Positions 25,043 through 36,824 of a stretch of 64,000 nt of DNA are shown in pieces. The stretch spans positions 1 to 64,000 of the forward strand of contig JARVLF010000010.1 of NCBI GenBank assembly GCA_030849465.1. Reading direction: 5' to 3'. The DNA comes from Moesziomyces globuligerus. Lineage: Eukaryota; Basidiomycota; Ustilaginomycetes; Ustilaginales; Ustilaginaceae. Made by a program: the position numbers and the translations under genes. Every line of letters starts with the position of its first letter. The stretch's first letter is position 1. Under the pieces are notes generated by a model, which was given only the letters and a program-made list of their open reading frames with translations, had not been told where the DNA came from and did no database searches.

Positions 25043-27643
25043 TTACAACTCTGCAAGGGCAGTGCGGCCGCCGAGCAGCTCCACAAGCGCCTTGAGCTCG
25101 TGCCACCAAGCGGTCTTTCCGCGCCTGTTCTTCATATCCGCATTCCTGGCCATCTCGGTTGCCGAAGTGAAGCAGATGGTGGATCCTTGGATGGTGATCA
25201 TCACGGCCGTCTGGTCGGAATACGACTTTTCCGAGGCGCCCGCGCCGATCTTGGATGAGGTGGACGAGACCGAAGAGCTGCGTTGCTTGAGAGCCTCGGA
25301 CTCGAGGAACTCGCAGCACTTGAGCGCCAGACGCGTCGCACGCACTCGATCCAGTGGCGAAGGTACACCGCCCTGGAGCGTGTGGCCGAGACTGGCGGAG
25401 CGGGCGTCAAAGAGGCTGTCGCCTTCTTCCTTGAGAATCTTGGTGATGACCTCGGTGGTGAAGACGTCGGACGACTTTTCGTTTCGAATGACAAGCCTGC
25501 CCTCCGACTTGCCCTTGACGTCGAGCAGGAATCGCTTCTTGAGGAAAGCGACGTCCTTTCCGAGCTGCTGCAGGCCGATGCCGACCTCGGGCGTGTAGAC
25601 GAGCACGGCACCGGCGGCGAGTGCGCCCATGACGGCGATGTAGCCGCACTTGCCACCCTGCGTCTCGACAACAAAGACTCGGTTGCGCGACGCGGAGGCC
25701 GACTGCTTGACTGCGTCGCAAGCATCGACCAGGGCGTTGAGCGAAGTGTCGGAACCCAGCGAAAACTCGTTCATCGGGACGTTGTTCGAGATTGTAGCGG
25801 GCAGGCCCACGATGGGAATGCGGAAGGCCGGGTAGCGGTCGCGGTTGTCGTTGAGGATCTTGACCGAGCTGAACGCCTCGAAGCCACCGACGATGAGCAG
25901 GCCCTCGATCTTGTGCTCTTGCAGCTTGGCGGCCACAGCGCCAATGTCGATGTCCGGCAGATGACGATTGACGCCAAGCTCGGATCCACCTCTTGTCGCC
26001 CAGTTGTCGACGCGCAACCAGTTGAGTACCGAAACGTTGTCCTCGAGCAGACCGGGGAAGCCGTTGTAGATGACCACCGCATCGTGGCCTTTGGCGAGGC
26101 AGTAGCGGACTGCGGTGCGAGTGGCAGCATTCATGCCGCCTGCCGGGGCGCCGACGTGGATGATACCCATGCGCAGACGCTTCTTCTCGGGCAAGGCCTC
26201 GTCGTCAGTGATCTGGCTGATGTACTTGAAGGCGCGCAGACCTTCGGCGAATTCGGGATCGCGGAGCGCAAGGGCGCCATCGAAGTCCTTGGACTCGATG
26301 AGCTTTGCGACCTTCTGTGTCTGCTCGACGGCGAACATGAGCGGGATTCGGGTGATCTTGTTTTCGCTGATGCCGATGACGTACGAGGGAGTCTCGGGGG
26401 TGGCTTCGAGCACCGCGTCGACGGCTTCGATACCCTGGAGCGTGGCCAGGATACGGTCGTTGGCATCGGGCTTGCCGCCGCGCTGGGTGTGTCCGAGCGT
26501 GGTGACACGGGTGTCGAGGCCGAGATCGTCGGAGAGGACGTTTTTGATCATGTCGGGGGTGATGTCGTTGAGTTCGCGGTCGATGGCGCCTTCGGCAACA
26601 ATGACGATGGACTTTCGCTTTCCGAGGTCGCGGTGCTTCTGTAGCACGGCGCACATCTCGGAGTGCCATTCCTGGCCCTGGGGAGGACGCTCGGGGATGA
26701 AGACGTAGTCGGCGCCCGTGGCGATACCCGCCATGAGAGCAAGCCATCCACAGTGACGGCCCATGACCTCGACGACAAAGGCGCGGGAGTGGGAGGCGGC
26801 GGTGGAGGAGATGGAGTCGACTGCCTCGCAGATGCGCTGGAGAGCGGTGGAGGCGCCGATGGTGATGTCGGTGGTGGCCATGTCGTTGTCGATGGAGCCT
26901 ACGAGACCAACGATGTTGAGGTGAGCAAATTTGGTGGCCTGCTCCTCGGTGATTCTGCCTTTGGCCTGGAGCGAGGCGACGAGGTCCGGCCACTCTGCGC
27001 GGAGCTTGTCGGCGCCGGTGAGACTTCCGTCGCCTCCGCAAACGGCGAGGGCGTCGATGCCGTTGCTGATGAGATTGTAGGCGGCCTGCTCTCTGCCTTC
27101 TGGGGTTCGGAAGGTCTTGGATCGTGCGGTGCCGATGAGCGTACCTCCCTGGTCCATCCAACCTCGAACGTCGTCCCAGCCGACGCGAATGATGTAGCGT
27201 CCGCGGATGCCCAGCTCCTGAGCCTCTCCGACACCTTCCCTGAGGAGCTCGCCTTCTCCGTAGGTAGGAACGAAGCCAGTCTGGTCTGGTTGCGCATCGG
27301 GAGCGGTGGCCTTGCCCTTGGTGTCGAGGGTGTCGAAGAAGGTGGAGGACTGCCTGCTCATGGCAGGAGTGGCGGCGGGGGTGTGCTCGGGCGTCGAGTT
27401 GCCTAGAACAAGGCCTTCCCAACCTTCCCGGATGACGAAAGCCTCGCAGCCGCGGAAGATGGCCATTTTGACGACGGAGCGGACGGCAGCATTCATTCCT
27501 GCCGAGTCACCGCCCGAGGTCATGACGGCGAGCCTTCGAGGGTGGGCGCCATTGTTGGTAGGAGCAAACTTGGCGTGCACAGGTTTGCCCGACTGCGCCG
27601 CAAACGTGTTTTCGGCACGCACTGCCGGAGCGAAAGGAGGCAT
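25043..27643 (-). CDS. ATP-dependent 6-phosphofructokinase
   Basis: 866 codons from ATG at 27,643, with the tandem-duplicated architecture of eukaryotic PFK. The catalytic N-half has RRLAVMTSGGDSAGMNAAVR (about 36-55), IGTARSKTFR, CGGDGSLTGAD, the Asp-containing loop GSIDNDMATTDITIG, and VEVMGRHCGWLAL. The C-half has MGIIHVGAPAGGMNAATR, GGFEAFSSV and VVETQGGKCGYIA, typical of the regulatory half. It phosphorylates fructose 6-phosphate, the committed glycolytic step, in the cytosol. A low-complexity insert (TPEHTPAATPAMSRQ) at about 82-96 precedes the substrate region. No intron was seen. It is slightly shorter than yeast PFK subunits, which have an extra N-terminal domain. Confidence 0.95.
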   Translation of the reverse strand: MPPFAPAVRAENTFAAQSGKPVHAKFAPTNNGAHPRRLAVMTSGGDSAGMNAAVRSVVKMAIFRGCEAFVIREGWEGLVLGNSTPEHTPAATPAMSRQSSTFFDTLDTKGKATAPDAQPDQTGFVPTYGEGELLREGVGEAQELGIRGRYIIRVGWDDVRGWMDQGGTLIGTARSKTFRTPEGREQAAYNLISNGIDALAVCGGDGSLTGADKLRAEWPDLVASLQAKGRITEEQATKFAHLNIVGLVGSIDNDMATTDITIGASTALQRICEAVDSISSTAASHSRAFVVEVMGRHCGWLALMAGIATGADYVFIPERPPQGQEWHSEMCAVLQKHRDLGKRKSIVIVAEGAIDRELNDITPDMIKNVLSDDLGLDTRVTTLGHTQRGGKPDANDRILATLQGIEAVDAVLEATPETPSYVIGISENKITRIPLMFAVEQTQKVAKLIESKDFDGALALRDPEFAEGLRAFKYISQITDDEALPEKKRLRMGIIHVGAPAGGMNAATRTAVRYCLAKGHDAVVIYNGFPGLLEDNVSVLNWLRVDNWATRGGSELGVNRHLPDIDIGAVAAKLQEHKIEGLLIVGGFEAFSSVKILNDNRDRYPAFRIPIVGLPATISNNVPMNEFSLGSDTSLNALVDACDAVKQSASASRNRVFVVETQGGKCGYIAVMGALAAGAVLVYTPEVGIGLQQLGKDVAFLKKRFLLDVKGKSEGRLVIRNEKSSDVFTTEVITKILKEEGDSLFDARSASLGHTLQGGVPSPLDRVRATRLALKCCEFLESEALKQRSSSVSSTSSKIGAGASEKSYSDQTAVMITIQGSTICFTSATEMARNADMKNRRGKTAWWHELKALVELLGGRTALAEL

Positions 27644-30623
27644 GGTGTTTGGGCGGAGCCTCGCGCGAGTTTTTCAGTATGGGTGGAGGTAGGCGATGTT
27701 CGAAGCTGGCGAGCGCTGCGCAGCGGTTCGGTCTGAGTTGAGGTGTACAGCAGCCTAGCCTCGCGATGCTTTGGAAGGTCCGGCAGTGAGCAGGCCGTGG
27801 AGGCTTGTCGGGTGTGCTCGTGCGGGGAGCGGGGGATGATGGTCTTGGGATGACGATGAGGGGCGAGGCGGGCGAGTGGAACAAGTGCGGCTCGGCTACG
27901 GCCACTTTTTTTTGGAGCGCCTATCGATCTGGGAATAGCCAATTGTTGCAGTATCTGCAAGCACGCCGCACCGTGCGCACGCCGATCTGATCTTTGCATC
28001 AGAGCCCCAGCCCACCGCGAGGGAAAGTTAGGCTGCGAAAATTGACTCTTTGCTCGCATTTGGACTTCTACCTTTTCGACGGCATCGCGCTGAGCAAGCA
28101 GAGCAGCTGGCTCGGTCGAATTTCGGATGATCCGTTTTGCTTCTCGCGATGCAAGACCATCATCGTCATGTGCTCACTTCGGTCCTTTGGCTCTTGTTGC
28201 TGTTGCGGAAAGTGCATCGTGATACTGTACTCGCTTCTGGCTGATTCGGCTGCAGAGCATAGATTTGGCTGAGACGCCTAGTCTCCGCAAAGATGGCTTC
28301 CGACCAGAGCAGCGAGCCCGTCGATGGCAGGTCATCGGGTATCGGGATGCGGGAGGCGGCGCGTAGATGGAATCGGTGATCGTCGCTGGGATCTCCAGCG
28401 ACGATTCCCGGGCCAGGGCGGGAGACAAACGTGGGTGGCTGCGCCGCAGCTAGACGGCTCCGTGCGGAAGAATGGGTGGTCCGCCCCGCTCGGTGGTGAT
28501 GGTGACTGTGATATTGAAATGTGCACCAGCTGGCTACGCTAGACGCTGGGACCGGGTTAGTGGTAGCAGGGGCTCACCCATCGCGGTATGTTTGCTGTGC
28601 GAGATTCGAGATCCGCTTGCAAAGGGTCCAACGCGGATCAAAATGCCGAGCCATGCGGTCCCAACACCTCAGGCTGCATCGCAGCAGGCTCCAGCAGAAC
28701 GCAGTTTAACGCATCATATTGGACAAGCTGAAGCCATGCATCCTTGTTCATCGGAACGTACGTACTGGTCCCGTCTCCATCATGCGACAAGCCTTCACGA
28801 ACGCCGTGAGCCAAATTGCCTGCTCCACCTTGGCGAGCTTGGGTATTTGTGGACTCGACAGGTGAGGTAGATTTAGCGGAGGTTACAGTATCGGCGGTAC
28901 ACACACGCGTCAACGCAACCAAACAGGCGCGAGGCCAGTGAGGCTCGCAGGCGAGAACAAAGAAGTTGGCCGACGGCGGCTGGAGCGGCGAAACGTAAGG
29001 CCGAGTGTCGCAACGCGCATCCACGCAGTGGCGAGCCGCGCCGATGGGCACAGGCATTTAGGCATTCAGGCATCCATTATTAAGCGCCAGTTGGGGGCTT
29101 GGCAACGTGTGGGTCGTGAGGCTCGCCATTACGACGGGGCGCCGAAATGCGACGCAGCAGTGGGCGTCGCGCCTGCACGCACGCGAGCGCACGCGAGCCC
29201 GCTCGAGTGCGCGCTCCTTGGCAAGCATCTCTCGTTGAGCGATGATCCCGCTGTAAGTCGGCGCCGCCCCTTCTCGCTGGAATTCGAATGCGTCCGCAGC
29301 AGAGGCAGAGGGGGGCCTTGGCTCCCTCATTGCTTCGCAAACGTGCTGCGAAGAGGCGGGTGGTAGAGGGTAGAGGGTGGGTTGAATGGGCGGGGCGCCT
29401 GGTGGGAGAGATGCGCCGCAGAGGTCGCTACCGGGCATGACCGCTCGACCCCTTGCTTGGTGCGCTTGCCGGCTCATCTGGTTGGCAGAGAGAGCAACCA
29501 CCACTCTGCGCCATCTGCCGACACGACCTGGTCGGATTTTATTTAGGTATTTTTCGGATTTCGAGAGGCCACGGCGCCTCTCTCCTTGGGCCCCTCTCTT
29601 CCCCCCCCCCCCCCCCCAGCCGCCGCCGCCGCCGCCGCCCCGGCACGCCCAGCTGTCGAGCCACGGTAAAGTGAGCTGAGGCCAGCCCTCCAGCGCGCGC
29701 CCGCACCAGCAAGCAGCCATACCCGCACTGCGCGCTCACGCACTGCTCACGCACTCGCCTGCACACTGTGACTGTGACTGGCGTGTGGTAGCGGGCTCGA
29801 GTGGCACCTTTGCTGCTCCGCTCCAACCTTAGCTCGCCGCTGTCTCTGGCAACCGCGATTTCGGCCTGCCACCTGGACAGCTCATCCATGCAATCTCATC
29901 CGCACCACCAACACCCACCGCCCACCATCACCACGGCCGCTCACGTCCGTCTCCTCGCCATCACCCCACCTACCGTCCATCTCATCCCCCGGGCCATCAC
30001 ACCGCCGAACCGCGTGATCGACACCCGTTGCAGCGCGCCTTTGCTCACCTCCAAAGCGTTCTCCCCGTCTCGCGCTCGGACCGTTCGCCCGCCTCTCTCG
30101 CCGCAGCTCGACGTGAAGCTGCCTGGTTCTGGCACAGTGCCCTCTGCCGCTCCAACCTTGTCTGTCGGCTCCTTCCGACCCTCTCTGCTGCCGCGCACAC
30201 ACGCGCAAACGCTCCTCTCGTTTCGGTCTCGCGCCGTGCGCTTCTCTCCACTTTGACAGCACATTCGCATCGAGATCCGACCGGGCGTCCAGCTCCATCG
30301 CCACATCCGATCGCACTCCAAGTGCTTCCCGCGCCTCGACTTCTCCGTCTCGGTGCTTGTTCTTCCCCATCTGCTTCGGGTCGCCTCCGTCCGTCGCAGA
30401 GTCGCAGCCTCCGCTTCATTCTTCCGATTGCACGTTCGACTTGCTCTGGCACGAGTCGGCGCGCTCCTTTCGGCTTCCGCACATCCCTCTGATCCCTCGC
30501 ACGTCCGCCCTGCATCCTACAACCGGGCCCGACGCGTCTTCACGCTGTCTGCCACTGCCCATCCGTCCTAGTCAGTTGCCGCGCTCGACAATGCTGCCTT
30601 TGCGTTGCATCTCGAGATAAGCT
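27644..30623. other. Long intergenic region (about 3 kb) and probable crk1 5' leader
   Basis: It separates the divergent phosphofructokinase and kinase genes. There is a 17-base C run at 29,601-29,617 followed by CCGCCG repeats. The last 900 bp before the kinase are pyrimidine-rich (TCTC and CCGCTC), like a long 5' UTR. No conserved protein or RNA gene was recognised. Confidence 0.5.
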
Positions 30624-32812
30624 ATGGCACAGGTCGCTTCGAGCTCGAAGCTGCCACCTGCCCTCCCCGCCAACGATCAGCTCCATCGTCACATCGATCT
30701 TCGCTCCGACATGGCGGGCTCCTCCGGCGGGTCGTATCCCGCTGCTCCCGCTCACGGCTCATCCGCCCTCAAATCCGACGCTCCCCTCCCCTCCGCATCG
30801 TCCTCGCTCCGCCCGCCAGACATGCCTACCACCGCAGCATCCCTCATGCGCGAAGGCCCCCGCGACTTTGCCGTCATCAAGGACGTCGGCGACGGCTCCT
30901 TCGGCACCGTATGCCTCGCCGACTGGAAGAGCCCGCTTCCCAGCGGCACCATGCTCTCGCCCATGCAGCATCCCACCACCCGTCCCGAATACATCGGCAA
31001 GCGTCTCGTCGCCATCAAAAAGATGAAGAAGCCCTTCCCAAATTGGCAAGAGTGCATGAAGCTCAAGGAGCTCAAGTCCCTCCTCACCATCCCTCCGCAT
31101 CCCAACATCATTCCGCTCTACGATGCCTTCCTCATGCCAACATCAAAGGAGCTCCACTTTGTTTTCGAATGCATGGAGGGCAATCTCTACCAGCTCACAA
31201 AGTCCCGCAAGGGCCGACCGCTCGCCGCCGGCCTCGTCGCCTCCATCTACGAGCAAATCGCCCTTGGCCTGGATCACATCCACCAGCATGGCTACTTCCA
31301 CCGCGACATGAAGCCCGAAAACCTCCTCATCACTACCACCGGCCTAGCAGACTATCCCAATCTGCAGCCAGGTGCGCCGCCGGAGAAGGATGTACTCGTC
31401 ATCGTCAAGCTCGCCGACTTTGGTCTCGCGCGCGAAACATTGAGCAAGCCGCCATACACCGAGTACGTCTCCACTCGTTGGTACCGCGCTCCCGAGGTTC
31501 TCCTGCGTTCCCGCGACTACAGCAACCCTGTCGACATGTGGGCACTCGGCACCATCCTCGCCGAGCTCGTCAATCTCAAGCCTCTCTTTCCCGGCCACAG
31601 CGAGGTTGACCAGGTGCTTCAGATTTGCGAAGTTCTCGGCGATCCCAGCCACAGCTATGGCCACGACTCCCGCAGCAGACGCAACGGAGGTGGTCCTTGG
31701 GATCGTGGCATCCGCATGGCCAGGTCCGTCGGCTTTCAATTTCCCATCTGCAAGCCCGTTAAGTTCTCGCGCCTTTTCTCCGATCGCGTGCCCCGCAGCC
31801 TCGTCGATTGCATCGAGGACCTTCTACGCTACGACCCAAAGGCAAGGCTCACCAGCAAGGACTGCCTCGATCACGAGTACATGAAGATGGACGCTCCCCG
31901 GCTCCGACCACCTCAGGCCAAGCCTGTCGTCAGCGCCACCGCTCCACTCCGCCCACAGCAGAACTTTGCCGCCAGTGCCGGCGCATCGCGGCCGGTGCCA
32001 CCGTCTCATTCCACCCCCTTGTCGCCGCAAGCGTCAAAACCGCCTTTCGGAGCCGCAGACCTCAATCTCAAACCCATGGCCATGCTCCGCCAACCCAACG
32101 GTGCTGCTGTCGTCATGATCAACGGCAGCGGCCCTGCCGGCGCCGACTCAGCAGCTGCAAACGCAATCGCTTCTCCAGCTTCGCCAATGCAAGAAGATGC
32201 AGCCGACGTGCAATGGGCGCCGCCAATGCCTTCCTTGCAGAGGGATGCATCGCTTTCCGGATACCCAGCCTTCCCCGACTCAGCATCCCTCTATGCACAG
32301 AGCAGCTCGGCCCATCACGATGGTCCTTCCTCGGGCGCCCCATCCTCAGATGCCACGATTGTCCTCGGAAATGCTTCCGTCGTCCCTTCCGACAGCCAGG
32401 CGACCGACGCCACACTCAAGCATGCCGATTACCGCCAGGGGCAGACCCTGCAAGCACATCAGTACGACCAATACCAGCGTCAGTACAGGCATGACCTCGC
32501 CAACCTGCAACGAGACGGCTACGAAGACCCGCAGGCTACTCGTCCTGGTGGCTTCGTCCCCTACAATTCCGGATACATCCAAGCGGGCGTCGACAGGGGC
32601 TTGCCCGGAGCTATGTCGTCGGGAGACCTCTCGCAGCGGAACGATTCGAACGCCAGCAACGAGACCATAGGCTCGCGTGAAAAGGACAAGCGCAGGAGCA
32701 AGGGCTGGGGCCTCAACATCTCATCCGTCTTCGGCGGCAGCGGCAGTGGAAGCACTGCCGTGGGCTCGAGCGGAGGTACTGGTGGCGCAACACATCACCA
32801 CGCCTCCGGGAA

Positions 32813-32844
<32 letters not shown>

Positions 32845-34238
32845 GCATGCCGTCCAACGGCGTGATGCCTCATCCGCAGCAGGATCTCAGATCACCCATC
32901 GAGCCGACTCCAGCCCAAAAGATTGCAGCCGAGCATTCCGGTACGGCATCACAACCGAACGGCGCGCCAGCAAAGCAGATGGACCCGAAGAAGGCCAAAA
33001 AGGAAGCCGAGAAGGCCGCTCGCGAAGCGGAAAAGGCCAGACGTGAAGCGCAACAGAAGGCCGCTCGCGACCGAGCGCGTGCCGTCATGCAAAAGCGCAA
33101 TCAGCTGCTGGCCTCCTCCAACAGTAAGGATCCGGTGGAATGGCTCGCCGGCACGATCCAGGCCGACGAGCCTTATCGATCGAGCCCGAGCGAGAAGGCA
33201 CGTGGCAAACAGCCTGCAGCGCCGGGCTCACAGCTCTCGCCTGCCATGCCCAGCTTTGCGTCCGGAGAGTTCCCTCGTTCACCTCTTCAGCCGCCCATCC
33301 ACGGTCTGAGCCCGGATTACGGCCTGACGGCCAATCCTGCGGTGACAGGCAATATGGCTTGGCGTGGCGTTGGGGCTACGCGGTACAGCCGTTCCAACAA
33401 AGCACGGAGACGCGAGCACGACGACGATCACTCCATGTCGAGCTTCGAGGATGCAGTGGATCCGCGCAGGGTTTCGATGCAGTCATACCAGACTGGTGAC
33501 AGCGATCCGGGTCCAGGCACAGGGGCGCATATGCCGTCGGGACATCACATCCAGCGCGCCAGCTCATCTTCGTCGTTGGCGTCGGCTCCGTCTTTGATCG
33601 ATCAGCGCCGCTTTGCCCCTTCGCTCGAGTCGCATCGAAGCTCGCAAGAGACTCGCTCGATCAGCTCTCTGGATCATCAGCTGATCACCAACATGGAAAA
33701 CATGACTGCAGCCGAAGCCAGGACGCGCACGCCTGGCAACGTCTCGCCCGGCCCGGCGCATATGGTGGGTGCCCGTCAGTCTCTCAGCCGTCAGAGCCGC
33801 ACAAACAGTCGTGCCTCGTCGGCGTCGGCGCACAGGCAAGGCTCTGCTTCACCGTTGCACCATGCTAGCGGGATTCCACGCTTCCATCCCTACTCGCATG
33901 GCAGCGCGGTAGCGGCGTCGGCGGGCTTCCACCCGAACTATCAGCTTCCACCACTGCATCAAAGTCTGCATCAGGCGATACCTCATCGCGGCGATACTGG
34001 CGGCGATGGATCCGCTCCTCAGGTTTTCCAGTCAAATCCAGGTCACCCTCAGCAACTGCCGCATCAGCATCACATCAATCCTATCTTCCATGTGCCCGGT
34101 GGGAACGGCGGACACGGAACCACGCTCCCGCCATTCTCGTCGATCGCAGCATCAATCGATGCATCGGCTACCGACGATAAGGCAGCCCAGATGCTGTACA
34201 CGCAGGCACGCGCCTCTGGACCACTTCCTCAGAGTTGA
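30624..34238 (+). CDS. crk1: Crk1-like Ime2/MAK-family protein kinase
   Basis: 1,204 codons. The kinase domain spans about residues 82-427: glycine loop GDGSFGTV (89-96), catalytic lysine in VAIKKM (K132), FHRDMKPEN (D228), LADFGLAR (D265), and an activation-loop TEY (279-281) before VSTRWYRAPE. The TxY motif with RCK/MAK-like sequence identifies the Ime2/MAK group. In Ustilago maydis, Crk1 of this group links MAPK and cAMP signals to mating-gene expression and morphology. An unusual 20-residue insert (PSGTMLSPMQHPTTRPEY) lies before the lysine strand. The 775-residue C-tail is Ser/Pro/Gln-rich, with a polyalanine run near 732-741 (GCT repeat at 32,815-32,844), a charged coiled-coil segment at about 787-830 (KKAKKEAEKAAREAEKARRE) and further disordered sequence. 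The gene symbol is by resemblance. Confidence 0.88.
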
Positions 34239-34586
34239 GCACGTCTCTCGCTGGCAACGTCCCATCGTTGGTCAGCAACGTTGCAAGCAACCTGCTCTGT
34301 CACAAATTCCTCTTTCAAACGACCTTCGCAGCATGTGCGCATGTCCATGTGCGGTGTCCATGCTTCTATCTGCACGCTCCTTTGTTGTTGTCATTATATC
34401 TTTCGTGCATAATCTCGTCGTGCATACCTTGATGTCTGCCAATACCATCCTTTGTAATCTTGCCTTGCTATGCGTGCGATGCTCTTCCTGCCTGTGCTCG
34501 GGCAGTCAGATTGCCTAACGATAGGACGCAGGATCAGCAAAATCGAAAGATGGGAAGAGGGAAAAAATGCAAAAAGAAAGGTTTCA
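34239..34586. other. Kinase 3' flank and tRNA terminator region
   Basis: No gene. On the minus strand, T-rich runs just downstream of the tRNA (plus-strand AAAAAATGCAAAAAGAAAGG, about 34,563-34,582) are a fitting RNA polymerase III terminator. Confidence 0.5.
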
Positions 34587-34686
34587 CTCCGAATCCGGGA
34601 ATTGAACCCGGGTCTGCGCCGATTTCTGCGCGGAGAACCGTCAATTGAATGACAAGGCGCCGTCATAGCCACTAAACTAATTCGGA
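34587..34686 (-). tRNA. tRNA-Asp(GUC) with intron
   Basis: Acceptor stem TCCGAAT pairs with ATTCGGA, with discriminator G. The D arm is GTT..GAC, the T arm CCGGG-TTCAATT-CCCGG, and the anticodon stem GCGCC/GGCGC. The loop reads TTGTCA with anticodon GTC, then a 28-nt intron (TTCAATTGAC...GAAAT) at the canonical 37/38 position, whose TGAC can pair with the anticodon GTCA. The mature length is 72 nt before CCA. A poly-T terminator lies just downstream. Confidence 0.9.
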
Positions 34687-34841
34687 CGCTTTCATGTTAA
34701 CAGTGATCGTCATTGCATACATATAGCCTTGAAGTCGCCGGCACCATCAATTCGCTACTCTCTTCCAATCCGAGACGTTGTTTGGACTTTGGCGTGTCCA
34801 GCTCGAGATCAAGTGCCATGCATGTGTTTGATGGACGAGAG

Positions 34842-36130
34842 CTACAAATCCACATAGATGATCCTATTTGCGACTTGAATGCCGATGCGCGAGGTCCAGA
34901 GGGGGGTAGACCTGCGCAGCGTGGACCCCCACTCGGATTCGACGCGCTCGACCAGCGCGCGGAAGCGGGGCGCGAGCGTGTCGGCTGAGTCTTCGGCTGA
35001 GGTTGATACACGCAGGCACGTGGTGCTCGCATGGAAGCGCGCCTCTTCGTAATACGTCTTGGCTCGGAAGGCGAGGTGCAGCTCGGTGCTCAACGCTGTG
35101 GAGAGGTTGCGGAGCTGCAAGTTTGCGAAGGTGAAATCAAACGAGGTCAGATATAAGCATCCCTCCTATCGACGGGTCCCGAAGCCAGAGACGAGATGAC
35201 GACACGCACCTGTTCGCGTCCGGGCCCAATCTCGAGTACGGCGAAGTATCTGGAAGCATCGTCGTTGGCAAGGCATGCGATCCGCGAGAAAGAGAAAGAG
35301 AAGCTGGAGAGTGTACGAGAGAATCTCCCGACGGTCAGCTGCAAATGGCGGGTGCAGAGATAACATGGTCGCATCTTCAACCTTGGCTCCAAGCAGGGCA
35401 GTGCGTCTTCCGACTCACCTGGTCATCTCTGAGGGAAGACGCCGAATATATGCCTCGGCCGTCTTGACGAACTCGTCCCTCTCGTGCGACCTGACCGTGA
35501 ACGGCCGGGTCAAAGAAACGTGAAGATGCTCAGCGACCGAGAGATTTAACCCTAGTAATGCCTCGCCGTTGATCGTGCTCGGCGAGCCGTCTTTCTCGGC
35601 CATCATGCGGCCCGGGTCGAGCTCCTTCGCGATGAAATCGTGGCTAGCGTGGACCAATGTACGCAAAGCAGGTGTCATCGGAACTGAACGCGGTCAAAGA
35701 TCGTAAGTGTGCGTACTAAAGCACGGTTCACATCAGCATGACTACGTACCTTGCAGGAAGCAATAGCAAAGCCATTCACCGCGGGCATAAGGAGGTTTCG
35801 AGCTATCTTGCTCTCGGCTGCCCCGAGCTGCGTGGTCTTGCTGCTCCAAGCTGTCATAATCCAAGGGTGGCAGCTTTCTGAGCGTACAAAGGTTGAGCGG
35901 AGATTGACAACACTCAGTCGCGCTTTCGTATGTGAGCTCGGGCAGTTTTGGATATCATCTTACCTTTTGGACGGAACCGCCGTCGCTCCTCGTGGAGGAC
36001 CCTTCGCCGCCTCGGTTTGGTTGCCGGAGCTAGAGCGCCCCAGAGAAGGCTCAGCCTCGTTCACCGGAGAGCCATCATCGTCGGAATCAGAGTCGGAGTA
36101 GCAGACCAGGCGCTCGAGGTGCGCGCTCAT
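34842..36130 (-). CDS. usb1: Usb1-like U6 snRNA 3'-5' phosphodiesterase, five exons
   Basis: Exons in order: 35,964-36,130; 35,750-35,877; 35,419-35,683; 35,210-35,324; 34,842-35,114. The product is about 315 residues. The start MSAHLERLVCYSDSDSDDD has the acidic-serine N-terminus typical of Usb1. Both 2H-phosphodiesterase motifs are present: H153-V-S155 in LHVSLTRPF and H253-A-S255 in RFHASTTCL. The intermediate strand FSFSFSRIACLANDDASRYFAVLEIGPG is also characteristic. Usb1 trims and seals the oligo-U tail of U6 snRNA in the nucleus. All introns start GTRNGW. The acceptor of the third intron is uncertain: the consensus TTGCAG site gives a stop, so a GGGAG site at 35,325 (94-nt intron) is used here. 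A 37-nt intron ending at 35,382 is the alternative. Confidence 0.83.
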
Positions 36131-36824
36131 GCTCTGCCAGAGGAGGATGTAGCTGCATGAGTGAACCTTGCGAGCGTGAAGTGTCAATCAGGGTCCACAT
36201 CCTGCCATTCGGTGCTGTCTGTTTGTGCGCTGCATACCGTCCGAGTCCCGAGGCACATTTCGAGTTGGGCTCACATCGGGAAGCACGAGCGTTTGGGCGT
36301 GACCGATCGATCGATCTTCGGCGGAGCTCTCATCGAGGTTATGTTTTGCAGTTCGAGAGGAAAACTTCCCACGCTCCTCAAGACGTAGCAGAGATTTTTC
36401 ACCATTTTCACCCTGTTGTCAAACTGTATACAGGGCGCGTCACTACAAATTTGTATTTCTCCACGAAGAGAATAGACACGAATTTGAGCTGGCCTCAGGA
36501 GCTGGCTTGTTGTACCCGTCGAGGCGCGTCCAGAGGCCGGGAGAGAGTCTGAAGCGCCGTCTCCTGGCCTCAGGCGGGGCAGACTGGCGGATGGCTGTGA
36601 TGAGGAAGCGCTGTGCTCAAGGCGCGAGTTTAGCACAGCGCGAAGCTCTGGGTTGCCAGAGCGTAGGATCGAGGAGGAGACGGCCTCGAGATGGGCGACC
36701 CTGCCGTCTGAGAAGGTGCGAGGCGGCAGTTGGGTTGAGCCCGCGTGTGTGGTTGAGGGACGGGAGCTAGTCTGGCTCGTCACCACCCTCTGCTTCTCTT
36801 TGCTACCACCAAGAATTCGTCAAG
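36131..36824. other. Divergent promoter region between usb1-like and eS24 genes
   Basis: 694 bp with no gene recognised. A pyrimidine-rich stretch (CCTCTGCTTCTCTTTGCTACC) lies directly before the eS24 start, as is common in ribosomal-protein leaders. Confidence 0.5.
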
